Source: Halichondria panicea
Lineage: Eukaryota > Porifera > Demospongiae > Suberitida > Halichondriidae
Assembly (NCBI RefSeq): GCF_963675165.1
Contig: NC_087377.1
Coordinates: 7,519,122-7,583,121 of the forward strand
Reading direction: 5' to 3'
Length of the DNA stretch: 64,000 bases
Made by a program: the position numbers and the translations under genes. The notes below the pieces were generated by a model, which was given only the letters and a program-made list of their open reading frames with translations, was not told the origin of the DNA and did no database searches. Positions 1-10,226 of the stretch are shown here, piece by piece (the stretch's first letter is position 1; the number at the start of each line of letters is the position of its first letter).

Positions 1-96
1 CCGAGATGCAAAGCCGAGGGAATCTAACCGTAACCAAGGTGGTTACTAAGACGCATATTCTACGAGTGGGTGTGATCTATCTAACTTGAACTTCAT

Positions 97-126
97 TGCG
101 CATGCGCGAGGTGTGGTTATAAAAAG
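97..126 (+). promoter_or_regulatory. NRF1-type palindrome followed by a TATA-like box
   Basis: The perfect palindrome GCGCATGCGC lies at 98-107 and a TATAAAAAG string at 118-126. Both are plausible core-promoter parts for a transcript going right. No confident gene follows. The only support downstream is an open stretch of about 58 codons (160-333) with no start codon. Confidence 0.25.
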
Positions 127-159
127 CCAGGTTTGGTGCGTAGCAACAGAAATTGAATT

Positions 160-336
160 TGTGCGAGCTGGACAAGCTGTGAGAGACACCAGTTTACAGA
201 AAAAGACAAGAAGACGGCTTCAAAACAACGAAAACCTACAGTAAAACTTAGTAGAGCTTGTGAAACGCTTCTTGAAGATACTGGAAAGAACAGACAAGTA
301 AAAAGACTGACTGCAACACTACAAGAAGAAGAATGA
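160..336 (+). other. Lys/Arg-rich open stretch, possible exon
   Basis: Open for about 58 codons and ending in TGA at 334-336. The reading is rich in Lys, Arg, Glu and Gln and includes ACETLLEDTGKNRQVKRLTA, which is helix-prone. It has no ATG and is closed upstream by TGA, so it would have to be an internal or terminal exon. I do not recognise a family, and it may be chance. Confidence 0.15.
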
Positions 337-627
337 AGCTCTGTGGTGGAGTGGAGGGGGTATAGAGCAGACTGGACCGGCATGGAACCTTTAAAAATTC
401 AATAGAAAGTGTCAAGCGATTGCTGAAGTGTTTTTGATGCTTCCTGGCCCCCCTGCCCATGCCCAACTGGAAAAAGCAATACAAAACAACAGTGGACATG
501 GAAAGAATGGATATTGACTGAACAAACTATTGCTTTCTGTGTTTTTTATAATGTTTTTGTCATCTTCTTGTCACTTTCACTAAAAATTTCATTCCAACTT
601 TTGAGAACTTCCTGCAAATTATTTGTC
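337..627. other. No recognisable feature
   Basis: I see no exon, TIR or tandem repeat in this stretch between the weak open frame and the 22-bp array. Confidence 0.3.
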
Positions 628-756
628 ACTTCCTGTAGAATATGCGCCCATTTCCTGTAGAATATGTGTCCACTTTCTGTAGAATAGGCGCCCATTTCCT
701 GTAGAATATGCGTCCACTTCCTGTAGAATAAGTACCTTCTTGTAGATTATGCTTCC
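628..756. repeat. 22-bp tandem repeat
   Basis: Five 22-bp units of the type ACTTCCTGTAGAATATGCGC run from 628 to 737, with a decayed sixth to about 756. Adjacent units alternate between ...GCGCCC and ...G(T/C)GTCC endings, which suggests a 44-bp higher-order period. Confidence 0.85.
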
Positions 757-976
757 ATGTAATCTAATGTTTTTAGCCAATCAGATCAATTACAGATGAT
801 GTAATGTAGTCTAATTAATTTTAGTAAACAATACTTCCTGTCTACTATAATTACACTGACACAACGCCTGTAACGTACGTACATGAATCCAGTCCTGAGG
901 ACATTGGGACACAGACTGAGACTAGTAATATGTACTTTCCCACTAATATTATTACTATTACTATAAAATATGTTAT

Positions 977-1092
977 AGTTATAACACGGGCACAAGGGAT
1001 GTATGGAATATATTGCACTGAAGCACGAGGGCGTAAGCCCCGAAGGCTGAGTGCAATATATGCCATGCATCCCGAGTGCACGTGTTATAACT
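977..1092. repeat. Short inverted repeat (foldback)
   Basis: Arms of about 50 bp begin with AGTTATAACACG on the left and end with CGTGTTATAACT on the right. They share the core ATATTGCACT/AGTGCAATAT and have a loop of only about 10 bp. It looks like a MITE remnant. No target duplication was identified. Confidence 0.75.
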
Positions 1093-1286
1093 AGTTTATA
1101 TCCCGAGGGCATAGCAACATAACACTGTCTTAGTAACACAATATAAACTGCACAAAAAGATGACAAAGACAACTCTAGACACAGCTCCATCTCTTCTCTC
1201 TTCTAGACGCCAGTATATGCAGCGTATTAGATTGGCATGACCGACGAATGGCTTGACACAAAATCCAACGCTGAAAGCACTCCAAA

Positions 1287-1376
1287 ACAGCCCCACCCCC
1301 ACTACTGCTGCAAAGAAACAGCCCCACCCTACTTACTGCTGCGAAGAAACAGCCCCACCCCACTACTCAGTGTATT
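1287..1376 (+). repeat. 31-bp tandem repeat with proline-rich reading
   Basis: Three units starting ACAGCCCCACC at 1287, 1318 and 1349 (period 31 bp), each followed by TACTGCTGC(A/G)AAGAA in the first two. They sit in an 83-codon open frame (1253-1504) that I regard as repeat-derived rather than a gene. Confidence 0.6.
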
Positions 1377-2105
1377 TTAAACTGCTGCTCGAACAGCCCT
1401 CCACTATCCTCGGCATCACAACCAAGCCAAAGAAGCTCGCCTCTACACTGCTGCAAAACAGCTCAAGCCCCCAGCAAAAAGAGCTGCTTCTAGTGCTATG
1501 GTGAAGCAGAATTGACATGCATCACAAAGTCAAGGACTATAGGTCTAGGAACACAGAATCTTCCACAAAATGAACCTTGGACAATTTTAAAACCTGCATG
1601 GTTGCAAAGAAACTCCAGTAGTGCTGAACATTCCTGCATTGCTGGACTTACTTTGATATATACTTGTTATTTCTCATGATACAATAATTGTCTGTCTAAT
1701 GCCGGAGGGGCGTTTTGTGGTTAGTGCATTATGACTTTGCGGTCAGTGCATTAATGACTTTCAGCAGTGCATTATGCTGCATAATGCACTTGGCAACAAC
1801 GTAGCAACGGGATATAAGTCATTGTATTCAAGCACGGAGGCTTCCGACATGTAGAGCTTCCTTCCCTGGAATCACTGTACAACTGCCAGACACTTGCTGA
1901 TACATGTAATCAAAGGCTTACACATTATGCACACAGCTGTACAATTTCTGACGTCCACATATTAAAGACATAAAGTACCCACAAAAAGGGACAAAGGGGA
2001 GACTGCAAAAGCAGCTGTTAATTTTGGGTATAATACCATACATGAAAATATCACAGACAGCATTACTTGGTCTACACACTACATGTATATACATATAGCC
2101 CTCAC

Positions 2106-2450
2106 TTGTGCAGTAATCATTGCCTCAAGTCCATCGTCACCTTCATCCTCTGTACGCTCGTCCTTTGCTTGTGAAATGCTAATGGTCTCCTCTGTAACCA
2201 CCACAGCATTTTCCAAACCTTCATATCCTTGTATCATGGGAGGGTTCTCACTAGTGGTGAATGTAGGTTCGCCTGCCTTAGCTAATGGTACAGTTTCGTA
2301 TTCAGGACTTTGCATGTTTTCTTTACATACGACGTCATAACCTGGTGGAGGTGTATCGTCAATGTCAGCTGTGTTGCATTCCAGAGACATGTGCTCAGGG
2401 CAGGCGACATCGTAGAGTGCTACTGGAGATATTATTGAGGCACCCACGTC
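2106..2450 (-). CDS. Copy A exon 12: duplicated cytoplasmic tail, short form
   Basis: 115 codons, phase 0. Begins DVGASIISPVALYDVACPEH and repeats the order YDVA, GYDVV, PEYETVP seen in exon 11. The polyproline/PPxY segment is mostly lost, and the exon ends EAMITAQ at donor GTGAGG as exon 11 does. It is evidently a tandem exon duplicate, either adding more docking tyrosines or used alternatively. Without splicing, a stop follows about 9 codons on. Confidence 0.7.
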
Positions 2451-5400
2451 CTGTAGACAATACACAGTATAGTAACATCTTTATTATACTCATTTTGATG
2501 CTCGCAAAACATTGCAGTAATAACAAAATAATTATATCATAGACCATAAGTTGGTAACTACAGGGCTAAATGTTTTGCTCACATTGCAGTCTCTTCAGAA
2601 TCAGTCCAAGAAAAATCTGCTCAAGAAAATTGCTGATACATGTAGTTATACATGTACATACGCACTAGAGCACTAGCTATTTGGTAGAGCGAGAAAGAGC
2701 TAATAATTTGATGCACAATATTATTTATACCCTAAGGAACCCTATCGGCCTTGTGAAAGCTCTTGAAGTACATGTACGTATCAAAGCTCTTGAAGTACAT
2801 GTACGTATCACAGGGTGAGTGGAGAGCTTGGGTGAACTAGTACGTGCATACAATCATACAAGTAGCATTGTATGTGCCTGAAACAACGAAGTACAGTGTA
2901 CGGAACCATATTTGGCATAAGTAACAATGAGCGCTTTGTGTCCATCTGAGCTTATTTGGACACACCGTAATAATGTACCACAGGTGCTTTTCCTTACACA
3001 CCAGGTGGTGCTGTGTGTAGACGACACACAACACACATAAAGCACACAATCATGGCCAACAAGGGTATTATTTACTACATGCAGCTGTATCCTGCTCAAT
3101 GGGCTGTACCCATGCATGCACATAATTGTCACGCAGGGATTTATTCAGCAAATGTTTGACTAATTGTAGTGCGTACACGTCTACGAACATGCTACAAAAC
3201 CGCAATCATGTAAAAGGGACAAAGGAGAAAGCGTCACAAAATGCAGAAAACCTCTACTTGTACTATAAAGTCCTCACCTGCGCAGTGATCATTGCCTCTT
3301 GTCCGCCATGGTCAGCACTGTTACCAGCTCCATCCTCTGCACCTCCTTGTACTGGGTCCATCTGACCCATCTCCAGTTGAGCTTCAGTGCTACCAATGGC
3401 CTCTTCTGTAGTACCGTCATGCTCCATGTCACTGACTGATAGATCATTCTTCAATGACTCATCAACCTCCCAATCTATTAACTGATTTTCCACACCCTGG
3501 CAGAGAGAGCTCTCCACTGAGATAACAACAACACCCTCGTTATCCACGGCAGGATTGTAGGGGGGTGGTAGATCAGGTGCATCACTGTCTCCTCGTATCA
3601 TGGGAGGGGGAAGGGGTGGAGGGTTATCACTAGTGGTGGGTGTAGGTTTGCCTGCCTTAGCTGATGGTACAGTTTCATATTCAGGACTAGGCAAGTTATC
3701 TTTACGAACGACATCATAACCTGGTGGAAGGGTATCGTCAGTGTCAGCCGTGTTGCGTCCCAGAGACATGTTCTCAGGGCGGGCGATATCGTAAAATGCT
3801 ACTTGAGATGTTAAGGCATCCATATCCTGTAGACAACACACATTAAACATTATCATTCAAGCAACACGCATACAGATCAGTCTCTGCTGAAACAAGGCTA
3901 GACTTGTCTAGCCTTGTCCCCCCAGGGATCTGATAGTGAAATAACAACTGTGTGATACATTGTATCAAGAGTAGATACTCTTTGATTATATGCATGTACA
4001 TGTAGCAGTACCTAAATATACATGTACCTTCAAATGACTAATAAATATCAGTATCTACATGTCGGCAATTATAGTTGTCACTGATCATGAGGGGGATATT
4101 GAAACATGAACACAGGACGTTGCTAATACGAAACCATAGCATTAGCTCATGAGTGAACACAAACATGTTTCCTAGTTTGGGTAAACAAGGAAGCTACATG
4201 TAGTACTTGTACAAACATAATTATGTACTGGGAAAGTATTCTTACGTGTGGGGGCTATTAAAACACATTGCAGCGCAATATCAGCACAAATACACAATGC
4301 AGAGAGTTTATCATTGCAACATAAAGTGTAATACTCACCACACTGAAACCACCTTCAAAGTTACTGTGAATTAAGAGAATTATTTAATGAGAAATGCAAA
4401 CATAAGATTCTTGTTAAACCAGAGATACAAAAGAAAGGGGATTGGAAACGAAATTTTTACGAAATTTTTGCGCGAAGCATTCCGCGTTATAGGGCGTGGC
4501 TAAAACTACAAAGGATTATATTTATAGTCAGCATGCTCATTACCTGTCTTGACTGCTCTACTATGTGCTGTACATAGAAACAGTGAAATTGATCATTTTT
4601 AATGTTGATTTTTCTAAAAAGTAAAGAGAATTTAGCTCTAAAAAGTCGACTAAGCCATGCAGCCACTATTACTAGACAAATAAATGCTATGCAAGAAGAA
4701 ATAGCCTTTACTATGAAGTCGTAGGAGGGACAGGCCCGTGGTGTGTCTAAAAGTATACTAAAGCAGTTTGAAGGACTATACTGCAAACGTTTATGAACAG
4801 TACAGCTTATTTATAGCATAAAGCCATTCTATGTAGCACTTAGATACATAATAACCAAGTCAAGCAATGTCCTTTGCTGTTTTGACTTCACAGGAGGGAC
4901 AGAGAAAAGTTGACATGTAGAGTAATTCAAGCTAAACTCAAAAAAATTGGAAACAGAGTAAAGACAACGGACTTAGAGCTTGTCAGTGGTATAAGCTTAC
5001 TTCTCTCAAGTATCTCCCAGGCCCTGAGTGATCTCTAGTGGATAGGAGAGCTAGAAACCAGGGATAGCGCAGTCCTCCATGTAATTATTTGCGAGCGCAA
5101 TAATTACACGGAGTGCTTCACCGGATGTCAGTCCTTTTACATAGGGCGTGGGCAGTCGTTTCCAATCCCCTTTCTTTTGTATCTCTGGTTAAACAGATTT
5201 GTTGTAAAACAGCACCAGTTTCAATCACGCTAATGTGACCATGCACCCAGATGTCATTATTATGGCCTAATTGGAATTGCTTGTACAATGTATATCATAA
5301 TCAGCATGAATGCTAGCAAGTGTCCTTTTAAATTATATGATGTAAATTGTACATGTACAATCATGTATGTAGCACATGGCCACCACATTCATTCCCATCA

Positions 5401-8400
5401 CATTGATTCCCACATACTGCTACGACTACAGATAATGATTGTACCTGGAATGCAACACCTTGCCACCTCGTTTAACTTTCTTCACTTGACACAATACAAC
5501 AACAATGATGAGTACTATCACCAAAGTGATGATCACAACCAAGACAACAATAGTGGCTGAATGGGGAGAGAGAGAGACCTTAATTAAGAGCTGAATTAAG
5601 TTATCTAAAAATTAACTGTATATTTATCATACAATGTAGTGCATTACATGGGTAAAGATAGAACACTAACACGTTTAAACCTACCAACGATAACTGATGT
5701 TGGCAGGGACTCCATATCAGGAAGAGGTGGGTCTGTTTGTGGATCAGACGTTGGAGGTGTAGTGGGAGCAGCTGTCATAGAAAAAAACAATGAATGATGT
5801 TAGCTCTGATAATCTACAGAGACACTTACTGGTGGGTGGATCCAGTTGCATAATGAGCGATACATCCCCTTCAAAGATGGACTGTGAACTATTCCAAGAG
5901 TACACCACCACATAGCCATTAGTAAAGGTGTCCTTCCGAAAAACGACAGTTGAGTTCTTAGATGTGTTGATAAAACGAAATAGCGCTCTAACCAAATCAC
6001 TATCAGATTGGAACAAGACTAGACAATTCCGGGCAGAGTCAGAGCAAGTCACATTAACCCCTCCACTTGGTAACTTGGTTGCACTAATGCCCTCAATGCT
6101 GGGTTGTGGGGGACGGATACTTCCTACAATGAAGTGTATATATTGAGACCACCAGATAGTCCATACGATATACATGTAAATGATAAAAGCGAACAGGAAC
6201 TTACCTTCACCACCAGTGGTGGCCATCGTCATATTCTTAATATCCGCTGCCATTGAGATGGGAATTTTCGGTACAAAATTCTTCTCCAGATCGAAAGCTA
6301 TCACACTGTAACTTCCACTAGGAACAGGTATGGTGAAATTCTCGCTCTTGCTACGAGGGATAGTGACTAATCTCATACTAGCAAAATTCAACACTCCATC
6401 AATGAAACGCATCACACAGACAAGAGCTCCGGGAGAGAGGGTACCTTCCACATACTCAATGCTCACACAAATATCACCACCACATTCAGACACTAGGATT
6501 TCTTGAACATCAAATGTACCTGATAGAGATAATTATCACTTTATCAACTCAAAATGAACGTGATGGACTCACTGATTGGAATGTTCTCAAACACGAGATC
6601 TATTCCATTCTCATCAGTCAGTGTGACACTGTATTCTGTCATCTTGTCAGTGGAGAGGGAGAAACTGAGTGAGCCATTAAACAGAAGAGGGTCCGTGATT
6701 GAACGGTATGGAGGGAGTCAATAAGTCAGAGTCCACATGATACCAAGTGAACCTTGTGCAACTTGGAACCTAGAGGGTTTTTAAGTTGGCGATTATGAGT
6801 ACATGAGTATAAATTACTCGAACAACTAAAATTAACTCACAATGGCTTCAAATTTGACTGATTTATTCACCCCATTTTGTCCATTTTCACAAATTAGATG
6901 TGTTTCTCCACTACCTGCAATTGAAATATTATACTGAACATGCTCAGAGTGCACTTAACACACCTTCTACCCTTGTAAAGAACCCAGTATCTGATTCACT
7001 GATTGTTCCCCTCATCTCTCCTTCAGTAGGAGTCACAGTGAAGGAGAATCTGTCACACACACTGTGGTTAGAGTACGTGAAGATGTACTCATTAGTCAGT
7101 TCACACACTGAATCAGAATCAAGGGCTACTGTTTCAGTGGAGTCCAGAGTTGTCATAGAGATGTCCACACAGTACTCAGTGAGAGGTACAGCACTCCACA
7201 TTACGGTGATGGTGTTTGGAGCAGTCAGAACATTAGTGATTACCGTTCCTACAGGGAAATACCTAAAAACCTTATACACATAATTATAGTTACTAACTCA
7301 CCATGAACAGTTAGAGTTGCTGCGGTCGATATTTCAGACCCTACAATATGGTCATTTCTGTATGTAGCCGCCTGACACAGGACAACAGAGTTGTTGTGCT
7401 GTGTAGTGGCCAAGATTATCAGTATTGATGGTCCACCAGGAGATGAAGGTGGACGATGTCGAATGGTTGCTGTATCTGTTAAGACTAAGGAATTATTTAT
7501 AAACCAATAATAAGTAACAGTCGATCCCTCTGCTTGATATTGACACCTGAACACTGCCTCCAGTCCCTCGGCTCTCTCCATTGACACTGTCTGTATTGTG
7601 AACTGAGCTGTGAGGAACAAAGAAATATTGTTTTTAAAATCAAGTACAGTATAGATTAAATATCAACTGTGGAAATGTCACACCACTGATCACACTTTTA
7701 CATACAGTGCCTTTAGTCTATAGAGAAATAAATGCAATTTGGTGCGTATTGGTGTACATATAAATGTAAATATTTTGGGATTGGAACATTTCTAAGAAAA
7801 TATGATGATACCATTGTGTTGATGAACAAATTATCTGAAACATATCCAAAAAGATTTCCATGGCAACCAAAGGTGGGGGGGGGGGGTATGTAGTGATTTA
7901 TATAACATCAACATTTTTCTATAGTGGACAATCGCTTAGCGATTAATTGTTTTCGGCTAAGTTATGGAACTTAGGTATAACGTTCCTGAATAGCTAACCT
8001 AATATAATATGCATGACTACGTATAGCTTACATAAGTACACGTACTGATTAATACTCAGGTATTTTGTGTGCCTTTTCACTTAGCGATGGAACTCAAGCA
8101 ACTAAGGTCTAATTGTTTTTGCATTTATTGTTATATCTTTTGATACAAAAATTTGTCCAGAAATACTTTCCAGAGATATTTAATGTTATACATACTTTTT
8201 GCAATCACCCCCATTTTCACCGAAATGATTTCCCACTACAACAACTTTTAGGGAAATATTTGTTATATTCATTCACCTTCAGAATTTCTTAGAAATGTTC
8301 CAATCTTGAGATACATTTAAGTACAACTACTCACCTTATTGCGATGGTAGTTTACTCTCTAGGCTGAAGGCACTGTAGATATATCGTTCTATATAGTTTA

Positions 8401-8488
8401 GTACTGTCCTATAATTATTATACAAACCTCTTCCAGCAACAATCAGATATGCGAACATAACGGTAGTGATAGTTGCTTTCATAATCAT
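2106..8488 (-). CDS. Receptor copy A: Ig/FN3 single-pass receptor with tyrosine-motif tail (12 exons, one frameshifted)
   Basis: Minus-strand gene. Exons in order: 8428-8488, 7302-7607, 6964-7248, 6841-6914, 6573-6769, 6205-6519, 5830-6123, 5685-5771, 5445-5556, 4339-4363, 3278-3826, 2106-2450. All junctions are GT-AG and phases agree with copy C (phase 1 for most extracellular exons). The layout is signal peptide, Ig, FN3-like, family-specific domains, Pro/Thr stalk, transmembrane helix, then a tail with repeated Tyr motifs, so it should act at the plasma membrane as an adhesion or signalling receptor; this role is inferred. Exon 6573-6769 lacks 2 bp relative to copy B, so as read the product truncates in the ectodomain. 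The last exon may splice onward or read into the stop a few codons past 2106. No orthologue is recognised by name. Confidence 0.75.
3278..3826 (-). CDS. Copy A exon 11: cytoplasmic tail, long form
   Basis: 183 codons in phase 0. Begins DMDALTSQVAFYDIARPEN, then PPGYDVVRKD, SPEYETVP, a polyproline run NPPPLPPPMI, DLPPPYNPA (a PPxY motif) and an acidic, Gln/Glu-rich C-terminal part. YDIA, YDVV and YETV resemble SH2-docking sites, the proline run an SH3 or EVH1 ligand, and PPPY a WW ligand; these roles are inferred from motif shape. No kinase or other catalytic domain is seen. Homologous to exon 12 and to 42305-42664. Confidence 0.75.
4339..4363 (-). CDS. Copy A exon 10: 25-nt juxtamembrane micro-exon
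   Basis: Acceptor TTCACAG and donor GTGAGT bound 25 nt. With the phase 2 donor of the transmembrane exon it reads S-NFEGGFSV and leaves phase 0 for the tail exon. A homologous micro-exon (24 nt, NSEGGFI) lies at 43894-43917 in copy B, which supports it despite its size. Confidence 0.6.
4420..5187. mobile_element. TIR element in copy A intron, 7-bp target duplication
   Basis: Ends CAGAGATACAAAAGAAAGGG... and ...CCCTTTCTTTTGTATCTCTG are perfect inverted repeats of about 31 bp and contain GGGATTGGAAACG. GTTAAAC flanks both sides (4413-4419, 5188-5194). Copy B at about 43.97 kb has the corresponding site once (GCTAAAC) with no insert. The interior holds one 99-codon minus-strand open frame (4487-4786) that I do not regard as a gene. 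Confidence 0.8.
5445..5771 (-). CDS. Copy A exons 8-9: stalk and transmembrane helix
   Basis: Exon 8 (5685-5771) encodes a Pro/Thr/Ser-rich stalk (TAPTTPPTSDPQTDPPLP). Exon 9 (5445-5556, 112 nt, identical in length to the copy C equivalent) encodes a run of about 24 hydrophobic residues beginning ATIVVLVVIITLVIVLIIVV. A basic stop-transfer segment QVKKVKRGGKVLH follows. It ends in phase 2, which fits the 25-nt micro-exon. Confidence 0.8.
5830..6519 (-). CDS. Copy A exons 6-7: family-specific ectodomain
   Basis: Exon 6 (6205-6519, 105 codons) contains CVSIEYVEGTLSPGALVCV, nearly identical to copy C, and NFTIPVPSGSYSVIAFDLE. Exon 7 (5830-6123, 98 codons) starts GSIRPPQPSIEGISATKL, has a Cys pair (VTCSDSARNC) and ends LDPPTS. 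Both are phase 1 at each end, so each is a movable cassette. I do not recognise the fold. Beta-rich Ig-like modules are a guess from strand alternation and the Cys pair. Confidence 0.7.
6573..6914 (-). pseudogene. Copy A exons 4-5, with 2-bp frameshift
   Basis: Exon 4 is 6841-6914 (74 nt, same length as in copy C, starting phase 1 and ending phase 0). Exon 5 is 6573-6769 (197 nt). It begins VPSCTRFTWYHVDSDLLTPS, aligned with VPNCTNFTSYQVTSDILAP in copy C. At about 6707 the plus strand reads GAACGGTATGGAGGG where copy B reads GAACGGTCGATGGAGGG: two bases are missing and the frame soon meets TAA. Beyond the shift the homologous reading continues to FENIPI and donor GTGAGT. Exon length modulo 3 also requires two more bases. 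It could be a real null allele or an assembly error. Confidence 0.7.
6964..7248 (-). CDS. Copy A exon 3: FN3-like domain
   Basis: 95 codons, phase 1 at both ends. The sequence has an early TVMWSAVP strand, a mid-domain CELTNEYIFTYSN, and the C-terminal FSFTVTPTEGEMRG then GFFTRVEG. The last part matches FTFTVTPISESGMEG...GFFTTVTG in copy C. The fibronectin type III fold is inferred from strand pattern and length. The acceptor is the CTGTAG just inside the first possible one, chosen because it restores phase 1. Confidence 0.7.
7302..7607 (-). CDS. Copy A exon 2: Ig domain
   Basis: About 102 codons between acceptor CACAG and donor GTGAGT. It carries the Ig signature: Cys in VFRCQYQ, Trp in YYWFINN about 13 residues on, and a second Cys in VVLCQAA. 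Its start AQFTIQ aligns with AQQFII in copy C. Several N-glycosylation sequons (NNS) are present. Confidence 0.8.
7621..8427. other. Intron 1 of copy A
   Basis: About 820 bp, far longer than the other introns. It holds a poly-G run near 7876-7886. No internal exon or TIR element recognised. Confidence 0.5.
8428..8488 (-). CDS. Copy A exon 1: signal peptide
   Basis: ATG at 8488 opens MIMKATITTVMFAYLIVAGR, a short basic start then a hydrophobic core, followed by donor GTTTGT in phase 1. The joined G plus CT gives Ala-Gln-Phe at the start of the Ig exon. Copy C has a signal-peptide exon with the same phase and junction residues, which supports this start. Confidence 0.7.
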
Positions 8489-9977
8489 CAAACCTGCATG
8501 TAACACGGTCGGATCGTAACAATTATATGTAGGTAGCATACAATAATTTTTAAAGACACACTATACCCCATTAACTACCGTAGTGCTATTATAATGCAAG
8601 CATAAAATTAATTATGCGTTTTGGAGGATCCAAGAACATTAGCAATACTCGATTAAACGCAATGGGAGCAGGCTTTGGTGATACTAGGGTTAGCATACAC
8701 TCCCTTAGATAGCAAATACTAAGAGCATAGATAGTGTAGTAAGAGGGATTGGAAACGGGATCACGTGGGCTTATCAATGCAATGTAATGAACTTGGGGCC
8801 TTGTGGACAATCCAGGCTGCGCGTAACGCAGCTATAAGCGCTAAATCACGCCCGTCCAGAGATACAAAGACAAGGTTTTCTCCTGTTCTAGGACAAAGGT
8901 AAAGCACTAAAACTAGTAGCAGTATTTATTAGAGCCTCTCTTACCATGTAGATACTTATTATTTATTGGGACCTTATTTACCAGTCCTATATCAGAAATT
9001 GGCGGCATTTTCAAACTGGAATGACTTTCTGTACCTATATCTTTTTTGTTATACAAGCATTATTAAAGATTGATGATGTTGTTGATAGAGAATTAGGTAA
9101 GGAATGAAATGGTGTTGAGTTGGCCCTGCTAAGTACTAAGAAAAGTTCACAACATGGTGATAAAATGACAAATTGACCTAAATTTATGTCCACTTTTCCG
9201 TACCTCTCTTTGGCATATAATTTGTCATGAGTATTTCTAAATGCCTTTATATTATAGTGAGTGCTGTATATTGTGCAATAGACACCTTCATTTGACTGAA
9301 CAAAGCCTTATTTTGGCAGTAGCTGTGATGTTTAGTCTACATGTATAATTACAAATTGACGTATGTATATACTGGTCATACGTTATTATGTTACTACCGT
9401 CTTGTTTACTTGCCCATGGGTGATATATACTATAGGGTTGGAGAATGAATACCTGGACGACTGGGACACTGGGAAAAATCGGTTTCTAGCCGTAAGGAGC
9501 TAAGTGCACTGGCTGCAACAAGATGCTGTAGTGATGCCACAAGGACTGAAGTTCACAGTCAGGTACGTATATATACAATGTGTATTGTAAACTTAAAACT
9601 CCCCTCGCCCCTTTGCAGTCAAATCATTCATTGACATGGTAGGAGACCTGTTCATCCTCCCTGATGCAAGTGCCTTTCTGAGTGAGCAAATCGGCTAGAA
9701 CCCTCTCGAAGTGTTTAACTACATTTCTATTTGATGCACATAATTATTTTTTTACGTGTGATCAAACAACCATAATTATAATTATGAATCGAATCAACTA
9801 TATACACTAAGAGTATAAGAGTGTGAATACACAATACGCTAAAGTGATAGCTATTAAATTGTATTTCCCTTGTAAATCATCCATTCATAGCTACAACTTT
9901 GTTGCTCAAAGTCAGTGCAGTTACATGATGCTGGCACTGCTAAATATCTTGAATCCTTCGTCTTCACAAACAGAGGC

Positions 9978-10124
9978 TGTCGTAACTTAGCTAGGTCTGG
10001 ACTCACCGCTAAGTTACCAATTCAGTACTGGTTTACAGTTGACAGTTTAATAGAGACTAAAAACATTGAGAACACACGTACATAAATAGTACACATAGAA
10101 CAGGAAGTAAACTAAACCACAACA
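9978..10124 (-). repeat. 3' LTR of the gypsy element, preceded by polypurine tract
   Basis: 147 bp, identical to the other LTR. The minus strand just before it reads AAAGGAAGGAGGAA (about 10125-10139), a polypurine tract for plus-strand priming. Confidence 0.85.
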
Positions 10125-10226
10125 TTCCTCCTTCCTTTAGTGAGGACTCACAAAATTAACTAATGACAAAAATCATCCAACTAATGACAAAACAATACCA
10201 ATAAAATACCAGTTTCCAATCAATAA

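Larger units (their letters stand above)
830..2105. other. Gene-free flank, paralogous to 37.9-38.0 and 42.0-42.3 kb
   Basis: No exon recognised. The stretch at 832-925 (ACTTCCTGTCTACTATAATT... to CACAGACTGAG) and the stretch at about 1820-2080 (CATTGTATTCAAGCAC...) reappear on both sides of the 38-42 kb element and again near 42.95-43.14 kb. This shows the segmental duplication extends beyond the receptor exons. The junction near 923 (TAATATGTACTTTCCCAC) corresponds to the unoccupied insertion site of the 38-42 kb element. Confidence 0.6.

Noticed and set aside
611-756. CRISPR-like array
   Set aside because: Units are contiguous 22-bp tandem repeats without unique spacers, in eukaryotic sequence.
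786-1190. 134-codon minus-strand frame over the short inverted repeat
   Set aside because: Passes straight through the foldback and through sequence that is non-coding in the paralogous segment.
4487-4786. 99-codon minus-strand frame in the 4.4-kb TIR element
   Set aside because: No family resemblance, lies wholly inside a non-autonomous element, hydrophobic stretch probably chance.
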